Origin: an uncultured Acetatifactor sp.
GTDB lineage: Bacteria > Bacillota > Clostridia > Lachnospirales > Lachnospiraceae
Assembly (NCBI GenBank): GCA_910578215.1
Contig: CAJTPH010000063.1
Location: 1 to 6,391 of the forward strand
DNA: 6,391 nucleotides
Direction: 5' to 3'
Shown here in pieces: positions 1-4,694 of the stretch (the stretch's first letter is position 1; every line of letters begins with the position of its first letter). The notes under the pieces are model-generated. The model had not been told where the DNA came from. It saw nothing but the letters and a program-made list of their open reading frames with translations, and made no database searches. Both the position numbers and the translations under genes were made by a program.

Positions 1-54
1 GAGGATAATACGATAAAGATTGTCCAATGTGGTTCTCATTATAGAGATAAGTGA
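1..54 (+). CDS. 3' end of a gene cut by the window edge; possibly a RelE/YoeB-type toxin
   Basis: The first plus-strand frame is open from base 1 to a TGA at 52-54 and encodes the 17-residue tail EDNTIKIVQCGSHYRDK. The other two plus frames hit a stop within the first 15 bases, so this is the only frame that can carry a gene in from the left. A beta-strand-like stretch followed by a Cys and a His-Tyr near the C-terminus resembles the end of YoeB/Txe and related RelE-superfamily mRNA interferases, which often finish in a C-R-x-H-Y type motif. With 17 residues this is a suggestion only; the tail could belong to any small protein or be chance. Confidence 0.3.
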   Translation, partial: EDNTIKIVQCGSHYRDK

Positions 55-120
55 AGGCGGCAACATTTTGGCAATAGGAAATCAGTAAGCCAGAATAAAT
101 GATGTAATTGAAGTAAAAAG

Positions 121-180
121 CGGCGTGTATTGAATTTAAAATTTAAATAAATATAGTTAAGAACAACGAAGAACACGCCG
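121..180. repeat. 8-bp inverted repeat around an AT-rich loop
   Basis: CGGCGTGT at 121-128 is the exact reverse complement of ACACGCCG at 173-180. The 44-base interior is almost all A and T. The arms are GC-rich in a poor context, so they stand out. There is no T-run beyond the right arm, so it is not a standard terminator. It could be the foot of an RNA stem or a remnant end of a small mobile element; nothing more can be claimed. Confidence 0.4.
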
Positions 181-198
181 AGTTTGAATAGTAAACAG

Positions 199-239
199 AA
201 AGCCGGGAAGCCGCATAAACAGCGGGATTTCCGGCTTTT
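199..239. terminator. probable bidirectional rho-independent terminator
   Basis: AAAGCCGG at 199-206 pairs with CCGGCTTT at 231-238. The stem extends inward through G207-T230, A208-T229 and A209-T228, and a second short stem (CCGC 211-214 with GCGG 222-225) closes an ATAAACA loop. On the plus strand it ends in TTTT (236-239). Read on the minus strand it is followed by TTTCTGTTTAC. It sits where the plus-strand frame ending at 54 and the minus-strand frame ending at 268 converge, so it could serve both. Confidence 0.6.
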
Positions 240-267
240 GATGTAGGACGTGATACCTTTTTGATAC

Positions 268-594
268 CTATATATTAAATAAACTAAGCTGCATATTCCG
301 TTGGATCTTAACTTTCCTTTCTGTGATTTTATCCAGTTCTGTTACTTGACTACAAAGTAACGGGGAATTGGAGTTATATGCTTCAAAGTTTCGCTTACGA
401 ACATCAGCGTTATGATTGGCATAACAGGGACCATCCCAAAGTTTGCATATCAGAACATTTTTGTCAGGAGCCTGGACTTTTTTGGCGGCCTTGAAATCTG
501 TCGTATCAAATCGCCGTTTGGTGTTCGTTTTGGGCGCGTCAATAGCATTATAATGTAAAGCCGATTTTTCTTTTTGCAGGCCAAGGGCAATCAC
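268..594 (-). CDS. unrecognised 108-residue frame, probably the C-terminal remnant of a longer gene
   Basis: I do not recognise the family. The frame starts at a GTG (594) with no good ribosome binding site; the nearest AGGA is about 17 bases upstream. Its first 47 bases overlap the 3' end of the DUF1266 gene in another frame. The protein is basic and hydrophilic, rich in Lys, Asn and Arg, with a central stretch containing CKLWDGP, YANHNADVRKRNFEAY and a late LDKITERKVKIQ helix. It ends in QLSLFNI. QLSLF (residues 102-106) matches the canonical bacterial sliding-clamp (DnaN) binding pentapeptide, found at the termini of polymerases, MutS and some transposition proteins. That fits a DNA-processing protein but does not prove it. 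The poor start and the overlap suggest a truncated gene joined to the end of the DUF1266 gene by a deletion or insertion. It could also be a small translationally coupled gene, or chance. Confidence 0.4.
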   Translation of the reverse strand: MIALGLQKEKSALHYNAIDAPKTNTKRRFDTTDFKAAKKVQAPDKNVLICKLWDGPCYANHNADVRKRNFEAYNSNSPLLCSQVTELDKITERKVKIQRNMQLSLFNI

Positions 595-1729
595 GCCATT
601 GTCCGTTGTCCTGCTCTGCTTTTCCGGTCAATAGGTCTGTAGCGGCATCTGCAAGATAGCCCAGGTAACTTCCTGCGGAGCTGTCGCTACACAACAATTT
701 CCACATCAAACCACCAAAAAGATAAGACTGGGAAAACTCGCGCCAACTATTCAGTTCCTCCACAACCTTCTGAGAGAGCTCCCATAGAATACCAACAGCT
801 TCGCTTTCCGTGATCCAGCCTAAATAGCATCCCCAACGTGTTAGCATCGCCGCCCGGCCAACATCCCACCCAGCCATAAAGCCAGGAGCATATTGGCTTT
901 TATACCGCTGTGCAAACCTCCATGCCCGGCAGGTAGACGCACGATCATCCTCGTCCATGGTTTCGTCCATCAGTTCCTCCGGCGAAGATGCCTCGCTATA
1001 AAGCTGATACCGCAGGATATACCCCTCCTGCGCCAGATACCGGATCATGTCCAGCAAGCCGCTCCGGCCGTCTATCCCCCAGGAGCGGCGTACAAGGGAC
1101 ACTATTTTCTGTTCCATAACGGGGATATGCTCCTCCACATCCATACTATCCAGATTGTGGCTGTTAAGAGTCGATAAAATACCAGACAGCAGGATGCCAA
1201 AGTACTCCCATTTTGCATCGTCTTTTTGGTATGGAATCGCTTCTGGCTCAGGCATGGACTCAAGCCGGGCCATTGCTTCTTCCAAAATAGCATAGAGGTT
1301 TTCTTCCAGTTCCAGATCGAACGAAGCTTCTTTCTCATCGTCCGCATCTTCCATTTCCAGCGTTTCCAGAGCCGCCGCAAGCACGCCCATATCTTCTCCG
1401 AAAAGATGCTCCATTAAGTCCCCGGCAGTAGATGAAGCTGCTTCAGCAACCTTGTCATTTACCATCCTTTGCAACAGTTCCTCATTGAGAGCCATTTGAG
1501 CCATACTGTCCGGTCCAAACATCTGTCCAAGAATTTCTACTTGACGTTGAGTATTAAGGGCAATCTGTTTTTCAACCTCGGCGGCAGATATAGATGCGTC
1601 TTGTTCAGAGATGGGAACCTCGATTTCATTGATTCGTTCCTCGTTTTTTTCCATGGTTTCTCTCACAGAATCCAGCGCCTGTTCTTTTGCCTGCTGTGCC
1701 TGTTTCATAATCTTGTTTATATCAAACAT
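548..1729 (-). CDS. DUF1266 domain-containing protein with coiled-coil N-terminal extension (393 aa)
   Basis: The C-terminal half matches my recollection of the DUF1266 family, whose biochemical role is unknown. Conserved-looking landmarks are WGID (217-220) followed by a helix; GWDVGRA (287-293), then the R-W-G and ITESEA segment; SWREF (328-332) with a following Y-L-x-G-x-x-W; and a closing W-R-D-C-P-W (378-383). These fit the usual 'aWDxgR...G-I-eEA...SWeeF...W' pattern and the Trp-rich end. Residues 1-70 are Gln/Glu/Lys-rich and probably coiled coil. Residues 120-165 are very acidic. No signal peptide or membrane helix is visible, so it should be cytosolic. A longer frame opens at 1777, but the ATG at 1729 has a textbook GGAGG at 1737-1741, seven bases away, and begins MFDINKIMKQ, so I choose it. 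It lies 63 bases after the 161-residue gene on the same strand. The last nine residues (after CPWP) may be non-native if the neighbouring sequence was joined here. Confidence 0.8.
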   Translation of the reverse strand: MFDINKIMKQAQQAKEQALDSVRETMEKNEERINEIEVPISEQDASISAAEVEKQIALNTQRQVEILGQMFGPDSMAQMALNEELLQRMVNDKVAEAASSTAGDLMEHLFGEDMGVLAAALETLEMEDADDEKEASFDLELEENLYAILEEAMARLESMPEPEAIPYQKDDAKWEYFGILLSGILSTLNSHNLDSMDVEEHIPVMEQKIVSLVRRSWGIDGRSGLLDMIRYLAQEGYILRYQLYSEASSPEELMDETMDEDDRASTCRAWRFAQRYKSQYAPGFMAGWDVGRAAMLTRWGCYLGWITESEAVGILWELSQKVVEELNSWREFSQSYLFGGLMWKLLCSDSSAGSYLGYLADAATDLLTGKAEQDNGQWRDCPWPAKRKIGFTL

Positions 1730-1736
1730 TTTTAAT

Positions 1737-1743
1737 CCTCCTT
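1737..1743 (-). promoter_or_regulatory. ribosome binding site fixing the DUF1266 start
   Basis: The minus strand reads AAGGAGG here, seven bases before the ATG at 1729. The upstream in-frame ATG at 1777 has no such site and would make this sequence internal to the gene. This decides the start at 1729. Confidence 0.85.
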
Positions 1744-1749
1744 GTCCGG

Positions 1750-1767
1750 GGGAGCGGAAGCGCTCCC
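1750..1767 (-). other. intercistronic hairpin just upstream of the DUF1266 ribosome binding site
   Basis: GGGAGCG (1750-1756) and CGCTCCC (1761-1767) form a perfect 7-bp GC-rich stem with a four-base loop. No T-run follows on the minus strand, where the next bases are CCGGACAAGGAGG, so it is not a terminator. It lies between the two operon genes, six bases short of the ribosome binding site. It could protect the mRNA or set the relative expression of the two genes; that role is inference. Confidence 0.55.
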
Positions 1768-1792
1768 ATTTCTCCAATAGGCATCTTTTACC

Positions 1793-2278
1793 TTAATTTG
1801 TTGCAAAGCGGTTCATAAAGAAGTCGGTAAAAGCGGCCAGCTCATCATCCTGTGATACATAAACATACAGCTTTTCATCTTCCAGCCAGTCATAGGCATT
1901 GATGCCAATGTACCCTTTTTTGTCCGGGTAAATGATGAAAGCATCAGTAGGGTACGTATTACGATAGGCTTTCAAAATTTCAGAGCGGCGATAGTAAGCA
2001 GGATCGCCGCAGCCAGAAAGATCGGGTACTGTGGGAACGACCACAATCGTCTGGCCGGCTTCGCTCCAGCCGACGATTAGATTGCCGATTTTGGTTTTGC
2101 TTCCATGAACAAATCCATAGTTGAAACGGCCCACATCCTCGGTATATCCGAAAATCAGCCTGTATTTGTCCCCATCTTCAACGACCTGGTTAAATAGAAC
2201 CCGCATTTTCTTTGCATTTGCGTTGCTCTTTTCCATGTCAATTTCGGGTCCCTTAAATAGCTTACTAAAAAATCCCAT
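1793..2278 (-). CDS. conserved-looking hypothetical protein, first gene of the DUF1266 operon (161 aa)
   Basis: I do not recognise the family. The start at 2278 is an ATG with AGGAGG (2287-2292) eight bases upstream, and codon use looks normal, so it is very likely expressed. The N-terminus MGFFSKLFKG is a short amphipathic, basic-aromatic helix of the kind that can touch a membrane, but there is no signal peptide or true transmembrane segment. The middle alternates hydrophobic strands and turns (RLIFGYTED, GNLIVGWSE, TIVVVPTVPD), suggesting a small alpha/beta or beta-rich fold. A Cys-Gly-Asp turn and a YYRR motif (about 90-98) precede a charged helix. The C-terminus, DDELAAFTDFFMNRFA, looks helical and could be an interaction surface. 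It is followed after 63 bases by the DUF1266 gene on the same strand, so the two products probably act together or in one process. No catalytic motif is visible. Confidence 0.8.
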   Translation of the reverse strand: MGFFSKLFKGPEIDMEKSNANAKKMRVLFNQVVEDGDKYRLIFGYTEDVGRFNYGFVHGSKTKIGNLIVGWSEAGQTIVVVPTVPDLSGCGDPAYYRRSEILKAYRNTYPTDAFIIYPDKKGYIGINAYDWLEDEKLYVYVSQDDELAAFTDFFMNRFATN

Positions 2279-2483
2279 GATTTTTTCCTCCTGAAGGTTT
2301 AGATGTTTTTATATGAAACTGAACAGGGCAGTACCCACAGCATCATAAATGAATTGATAAATCCATTTGCAAAAATTGCGCCGCAAAATTTTCAGCAGGA
2401 GCGATATAACCATATTCCTACCAAAAGTTCAGAAAAATAAGAATATATAATTGAATTTGTATTTATTCTGATTAAAATGAAAT
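2279..2483 (-). other. AT-rich leader and promoter region of the 161-residue/DUF1266 operon
   Basis: No gene is seen here. The promoter of the downstream minus-strand operon must lie here or further up, because the terminator at 2484-2520 separates it from the regulator gene. The sequence is very AT-rich between about 2400 and 2480. I could not pick one convincing -35/-10 pair. The best minus-strand candidate is TTGCAA with TATGAT at a long 19-base spacing, near 2347-2377, which is weak. Confidence 0.4.
2287..2292 (-). promoter_or_regulatory. ribosome binding site of the 161-residue gene
   Basis: The minus strand reads AGGAGG, eight bases before the ATG at 2278, in an A-rich context. It is a full match to the anti-Shine-Dalgarno core and supports this start. 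Confidence 0.85.
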
Positions 2484-2520
2484 CCGTCTGAATATAAGGC
2501 CAAAACTGATATTCAGACGG
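2484..2520 (-). terminator. strong rho-independent terminator after the TetR-family gene
   Basis: CCGTCTGAATAT at 2484-2495 and ATATTCAGACGG at 2509-2520 form a perfect 12-bp stem with a 13-base loop. It begins 20 bases after the stop codon of the regulator gene. Read on the minus strand the stem is followed by ATTTCATTTTAAT; on the plus strand it is followed by GTTTTC. It should end transcription of the regulator and insulate the next operon. Confidence 0.8.
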
Positions 2521-2539
2521 GTTTTCTCATTCCCATTAC

Positions 2540-3160
2540 TCAAGATGCAGGCGCTGTTTTTAATTTTTCCAGAGCGTCTACAATAGCGTTTATTTGAAAG
2601 TCAACTGTTTCGTCGGCAGCTTCGGGAACAAACAAAGGTAACGTATCAGGGATCGCCTTGCGCACAACCATCACTGTCAGACTCAAATTCGTGAATAAAT
2701 GGATTCTTCCCGCGTCTGCCTTTATACCAAAGTTCTCTAAAATTTCTCCAAAAAGGCGGAGCTGTTTTTGACGGAACATTTGATAGCTTTCCTTTGACAG
2801 ACGTTTGAAAATAAGCTGCTGTTCTTCAATCGTTAAGACAGCAATGCCATTTTTCTCTCCGTAACAACAGGCATAGAGAAATTGTTTCACGGCATTACGC
2901 CAGCTTAAAGCAGGATCAGCCATCAGCCTTTGCACTTGCTCAATAATTTTAGGCTGTTGCAAGTACAGCGTTTCGACAATCAAATCTTCTTTCGTTGCAA
3001 AAAAAGAATAAAAGAAAGTTCGTGAAATACCAACTTTTTTATATATTTGCTCCACAGTAGTATGCTGTATACCTTGTTTTGCCATCAGTTCAAGACCAAC
3101 TGTAACAAGTTCCGTTTTGATGCGCTCTCTATCCTCCTCAGAATAAGCTACCTTTGGCAT
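2540..3160 (-). CDS. TetR/AcrR-family transcriptional regulator (206 aa)
   Basis: The length and architecture are those of a one-component TetR-family regulator: a short N-terminal DNA-binding domain and a larger ligand-binding, dimerising domain. Residues 10-60 form the three-helix DNA-binding unit. The helix-turn-helix spans about 34-54 (TTVEQIYKKVGISRTFFYSF), followed by the characteristic F-x-x-K-E-D-L (54-60). The C-terminal part (about 65-200) is helical and variable, so the ligand cannot be predicted. The ATG at 3160 is preceded by AAGGAGGTGA, a ten-base match to the 16S rRNA tail, so the start is firm. Family members usually repress a divergent or adjacent efflux or enzyme gene, and often themselves. 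Here neither neighbour is an obvious target: the divergent side is a 550-base spacer, and the downstream operon lies beyond a terminator. Function as a repressor is inferred from the family. Confidence 0.93.
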   Translation of the reverse strand: MPKVAYSEEDRERIKTELVTVGLELMAKQGIQHTTVEQIYKKVGISRTFFYSFFATKEDLIVETLYLQQPKIIEQVQRLMADPALSWRNAVKQFLYACCYGEKNGIAVLTIEEQQLIFKRLSKESYQMFRQKQLRLFGEILENFGIKADAGRIHLFTNLSLTVMVVRKAIPDTLPLFVPEAADETVDFQINAIVDALEKLKTAPAS

Positions 3161-3164
3161 CCCG

Positions 3165-3174
3165 TCACCTCCTT
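3165..3174 (-). promoter_or_regulatory. exceptionally strong ribosome binding site of the TetR-family gene
   Basis: The minus strand reads AAGGAGGTGA, complementary over ten bases to the 16S rRNA 3' tail, with the GGAGG core seven bases from the ATG at 3160. It is the best ribosome binding site in the window. Confidence 0.88.
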
Positions 3175-3213
3175 CCTACTGAAAAATAAAGACGAATCCG
3201 AAAACTTGATTTT

Positions 3214-3243
3214 ATTTTAGCACATCCAAATAGCATAATGCAA
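3214..3243 (-). promoter_or_regulatory. probable sigma-A promoter of the TetR-family gene with possible autoregulatory site
   Basis: Read on the minus strand, TTGCAT (3243-3238) is followed after 18 bases by TAAAAT (3219-3214). The -10 matches five of six consensus bases and carries the extended TG-n motif (TGC at 3222-3220), which offsets the weak -35 box. The distance to the ATG is about 50 bases. A small palindrome GCAT-A-ATGC (3233-3241) overlaps the -35 box and would be a natural place for repressor binding, but it is only 9 bp, shorter than usual TetR operators. Confidence 0.5.
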
Positions 3244-3495
3244 GAGTGAAAAAATGGCGGCAGCTAAATCCTATATTTTTGTGGTAAATGGGTATAGGGA
3301 TGGTATTATCAAATTCATGAATGATAAAGTTGCAAAGGTGTGGTACAGGTGAATTTAGATAAAATTAAATCCAGGCAGCTTCAAAAACCAATAATTTAAT
3401 CTTGTTTTATGGGAAGCGGTAGGACTTGAAAGGTGCATAAACACTGACTTTATAAAAAGCATGGTTACAGAAAATGTGTTGCCGGTTTGTACATC
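3244..3495. other. spacer without a recognisable gene
   Basis: Neither strand has a credible frame. Only short frames occur, for example MNDKVAKVWYR near 3319, without ribosome binding sites. The sequence is AT-rich and could be decayed coding DNA of whatever once faced the regulator; nothing firmer can be supported. Confidence 0.4.
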
Positions 3496-3603
3496 ATGAA
3501 ATCAAAAAATATGAGGAAAAAGGAGCAGAAAGCGGCTGTGATAAAGGAGCACTCCTCAAAATCCAAACAAGGGGGTTCTGCGCTTCTAAACAGGTATGGT
3601 TAA
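3496..3603 (+). CDS. doubtful 35-codon basic peptide frame, possibly a decayed gene fragment
   Basis: An ATG at 3496 opens a frame ending in TAA at 3601-3603. The same frame is open back to 3448 (stop at 3445-3447). The peptide starts MKSKNMRKKEQKAAVIKEH and ends ALLNRYG; it is strongly basic. The spacing of Ala-Val-Ile-Lys-Glu-His and the final Asn-Arg-Tyr-Gly faintly resembles the first helix-turn-helix of IS3-type transposase OrfA proteins, but too weakly to assign. There is no ribosome binding site before the ATG. The stop codon abuts the first arm of the inverted-repeat structure at 3604. It may be a remnant, a leader-like peptide, or chance. Confidence 0.2.
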   Translation: MKSKNMRKKEQKAAVIKEHSSKSKQGGSALLNRYG

Positions 3604-3675
3604 AAGAAGGAGACAGTCCGGAAAAAATCCAGGGCCTTGAAAAAGCCTGAATTTCTAAGGGGCTGTCTCCTTCTT
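3604..3675 (-). terminator. long hairpin (arms A and B), probable terminator for the minus strand
   Basis: AAGAAGGAGACAG at 3604-3616 is the exact reverse complement of CTGTCTCCTTCTT at 3663-3675. The stem extends over a T-G wobble to C3618-G3661 and C3619-G3660, giving about 16 pairs around a 40-base loop. Read on the minus strand, the GGAGACAG/CTGTCTCC core is followed by TTCTTTT, a fair T-run, so it can end transcription from the Uma2 gene. Arm B is shared with the plus-strand hairpin at 3659-3705, so only one can form at a time. Confidence 0.55.
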
Positions 3676-3715
3676 GCCTATCAGGGGCAATTTCCCGACA
3701 GCCCCTTTTCTTTTT
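3659..3715 (+). terminator. rho-independent terminator for the plus strand (arms B and C)
   Basis: GGGGCTGTC at 3659-3667 pairs with GACAGCCCC at 3697-3705, followed at once by TTTTCTTTTT (3706-3715). An inner TTGCC/GGCAA stem (3674-3678 with 3686-3690) closes the loop. The T-run ends two bases before the stop codon of the convergent Uma2 gene, so it would stop plus-strand transcription before it runs antisense into that gene. No convincing plus-strand gene lies upstream, which makes its purpose unclear. Confidence 0.7.
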
Positions 3716-3717
3716 GG

Positions 3718-4281
3718 CTAAATGTTTAGCAGATCGGCAATCTCGGAGAAGTTGATTAGCAAATCATCATAGATGTTGACCTTGATTGTAGAATCAAAGG
3801 AATATTGGAGATTGAGAATATTTTCCTCAAAATAGTTGACTGTCACTGTCTTGCGGCGGGGATCTACGATCCAATACTCACGGACATCAGCATTTTTATA
3901 GTAATAGAGTTTCCGGATGTAATCATCTGAGGGGTTGCCTGGGGAAACAATTTCAATGATAAAATCGGGTGCGCCGTTGCAGCACTTTCCATCCAGTTTG
4001 TCTTTATTACATACAATCATAAGATCAGGCTGAACGATGGTGAGGGGAGTGTCATTTAATTTTACATCAAATGGAGCATGGAACACACGGCAAGGTCCAT
4101 TTTTGTTTTTGAGATAAGTGTTGAGTATAGTTGAAAGTTCCATAGAGATTGTTTGATGCTCCTGTGACGGGCTGGCCATGTAGTGAATTTGTCCGTCAAA
4201 TACTTCTGCTCTGGCATCTTCAGGGAGAGCCTCATATTGCTCAAAAGTGGTTATTTGAGGCTGTGGCCGTAATGCTGGCAT
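3718..4281 (-). CDS. Uma2-family protein, PD-(D/E)XK nuclease fold (187 aa)
   Basis: The protein matches the Uma2 family (DUF820; restriction-endonuclease-like fold), common in cyanobacteria and Firmicutes and annotated as putative endonucleases of unsettled role. Landmarks in order: the TFEQYEALPED helix and the E-V-F-D-G-Q entry (Glu26 to Gly30), SPSQEHQ (37-43), VQPDLMIV with Asp86, PDFIIEIVSP with Glu110, then a Lys-rich helix (Lys124, Lys129) and the diagnostic REYWIVDP (134-141). Asp86, Glu110 and a nearby Lys would form the metal-binding centre, so the active site looks intact. Length is normal for the family. A GTG at 4290 gives three extra residues, but AAGGAA lies nine bases from the ATG at 4281 and runs straight into the GTG, so I prefer the ATG. 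The GTG could still be used with the more distant AGGA. It stands alone, with spacers on both sides and a terminator structure just after its stop. No signal peptide is present. Confidence 0.92.
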   Translation of the reverse strand: MPALRPQPQITTFEQYEALPEDARAEVFDGQIHYMASPSQEHQTISMELSTILNTYLKNKNGPCRVFHAPFDVKLNDTPLTIVQPDLMIVCNKDKLDGKCCNGAPDFIIEIVSPGNPSDDYIRKLYYYKNADVREYWIVDPRRKTVTVNYFEENILNLQYSFDSTIKVNIYDDLLINFSEIADLLNI

Positions 4282-4600
4282 GAATAACACTTCCTTTCCT
4301 GGGTATTGTATGCGGTATATTGCCGCCCGTTTTTCGGAACTGGCAGCAGGGTTACCTATCCATGAGGATATGAAATAATTTTCTGTAACTTATTGACATG
4401 AAATCAATGCCTTTCTTTTGATGATAACACAAAAACAACGTAAACGCAATTTATTTGAAAAAACGTAATAAAAGAATTGACAGCGAAAAATGTTGGCGTT
4501 GAAGGCGCACCAGCTGGCAATGCGCAGCCACCATGGTTTTGCTTTTGAAGTCGAGGTGCCACTATTTGTTAAATGCTTATGAGTATCATTATATTTAGGC

Positions 4601-4629
4601 TTGTCAGCAAGCTTGACACCTGTTATAAA
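4601..4629 (+). promoter_or_regulatory. sigma-A promoter of the ABC transporter gene with a possible operator in its spacer
   Basis: TTGTCA (4601-4606) and TATAAA (4624-4629) each match five of six consensus bases and are exactly 17 bases apart. Transcription would start near 4636, giving a leader of about 60 bases before the GTG at 4695. The inverted repeat TGTCA-N7-TGACA (4602-4606 and 4614-4618), with AAGCTT in the middle, overlaps the -35 box and spacer, a typical operator position. Regulation through it is inference. Confidence 0.7.
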
Positions 4630-4678
4630 TATTTGTAAGGGATACTCTAACATTGTGTGAGATAAATTTTACGGATAC

Positions 4679-4684
4679 GAGGGG
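4679..4684 (+). promoter_or_regulatory. ribosome binding site fixing the transporter's GTG start
   Basis: GAGGGG lies ten bases before the GTG at 4695. An in-frame TAA at 4689-4691 rules out any upstream start, and the next in-frame ATG is far inside the permease domain, so GTG is the start. Confidence 0.75.
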
Positions 4685-4694
4685 TTGATAAAAC

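Larger units (their letters stand above)
55..267. other. non-coding spacer with two hairpins and a short direct repeat
   Basis: No credible reading frame is seen. The stretch is AT-rich. It contains a wide 8-bp inverted repeat (121-128 with 173-180), a stronger nested hairpin (199-238), and two TGATACC copies (251-257 and 262-268) spaced 11 bases start to start. It lies between the end of a plus-strand frame and the end of a minus-strand frame, so it is a convergent terminator region. No promoter was recognised. Confidence 0.5.
4282..4694. other. long divergent spacer with a GC-rich patch between the Uma2 and transporter genes
   Basis: This spacer must hold the promoters of both the minus-strand Uma2 gene and the plus-strand transporter. 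A clear plus-strand promoter lies at 4601-4629. For the Uma2 gene I found no convincing -35/-10 pair. About 4490-4560 is markedly GC-richer than its flanks and includes CCAGCTGG and CCATGG palindromes and a GCGCA/TGCGC repeat. Frames across it on either strand (30 codons plus from 4490, 87 codons minus from 4653) lack ribosome binding sites and look non-coding. Confidence 0.5.

Noticed and set aside
1730..1777. Longer N-terminus of the DUF1266 protein starting at the ATG at 1777
   Set aside because: The ATG at 1729 has a perfect ribosome binding site at the right distance. The extra 16 residues would be encoded by the intercistronic hairpin and ribosome binding site itself.
893..1796. Several plus-strand frames of 60-94 codons and a minus-strand 92-codon frame within the DUF1266 gene
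   Set aside because: All lie inside a gene with recognisable domain motifs and a perfect ribosome binding site, and their compositions (for example Phe/Ser-rich) are those of shadow frames.
3659..3705. Miniature transposable element with GGGGCTGTC terminal inverted repeats
   Set aside because: The 9-bp ends resemble some insertion-sequence termini, but there is no clean target-site duplication adjacent to the ends and the T-run after the right arm is better explained by a terminator. Kept only as an alternative.
4490..4582. 30-codon plus-strand frame (MLALKAHQLAMRSHHGFAFE...) as a possible exported peptide precursor for the ABC transporter
   Set aside because: There is no ribosome binding site before its ATG, no leader/GG motif and no Cys/Ser/Thr-rich core, and it lies upstream of the transporter's own promoter.
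4390..4653. 87-codon minus-strand open frame across the spacer upstream of the transporter
   Set aside because: It has no ribosome binding site, an odd Cys/Trp/Phe-rich composition, crosses the GC-rich patch and overlaps the well-supported transporter promoter on the other strand. It is more likely a chance opening.
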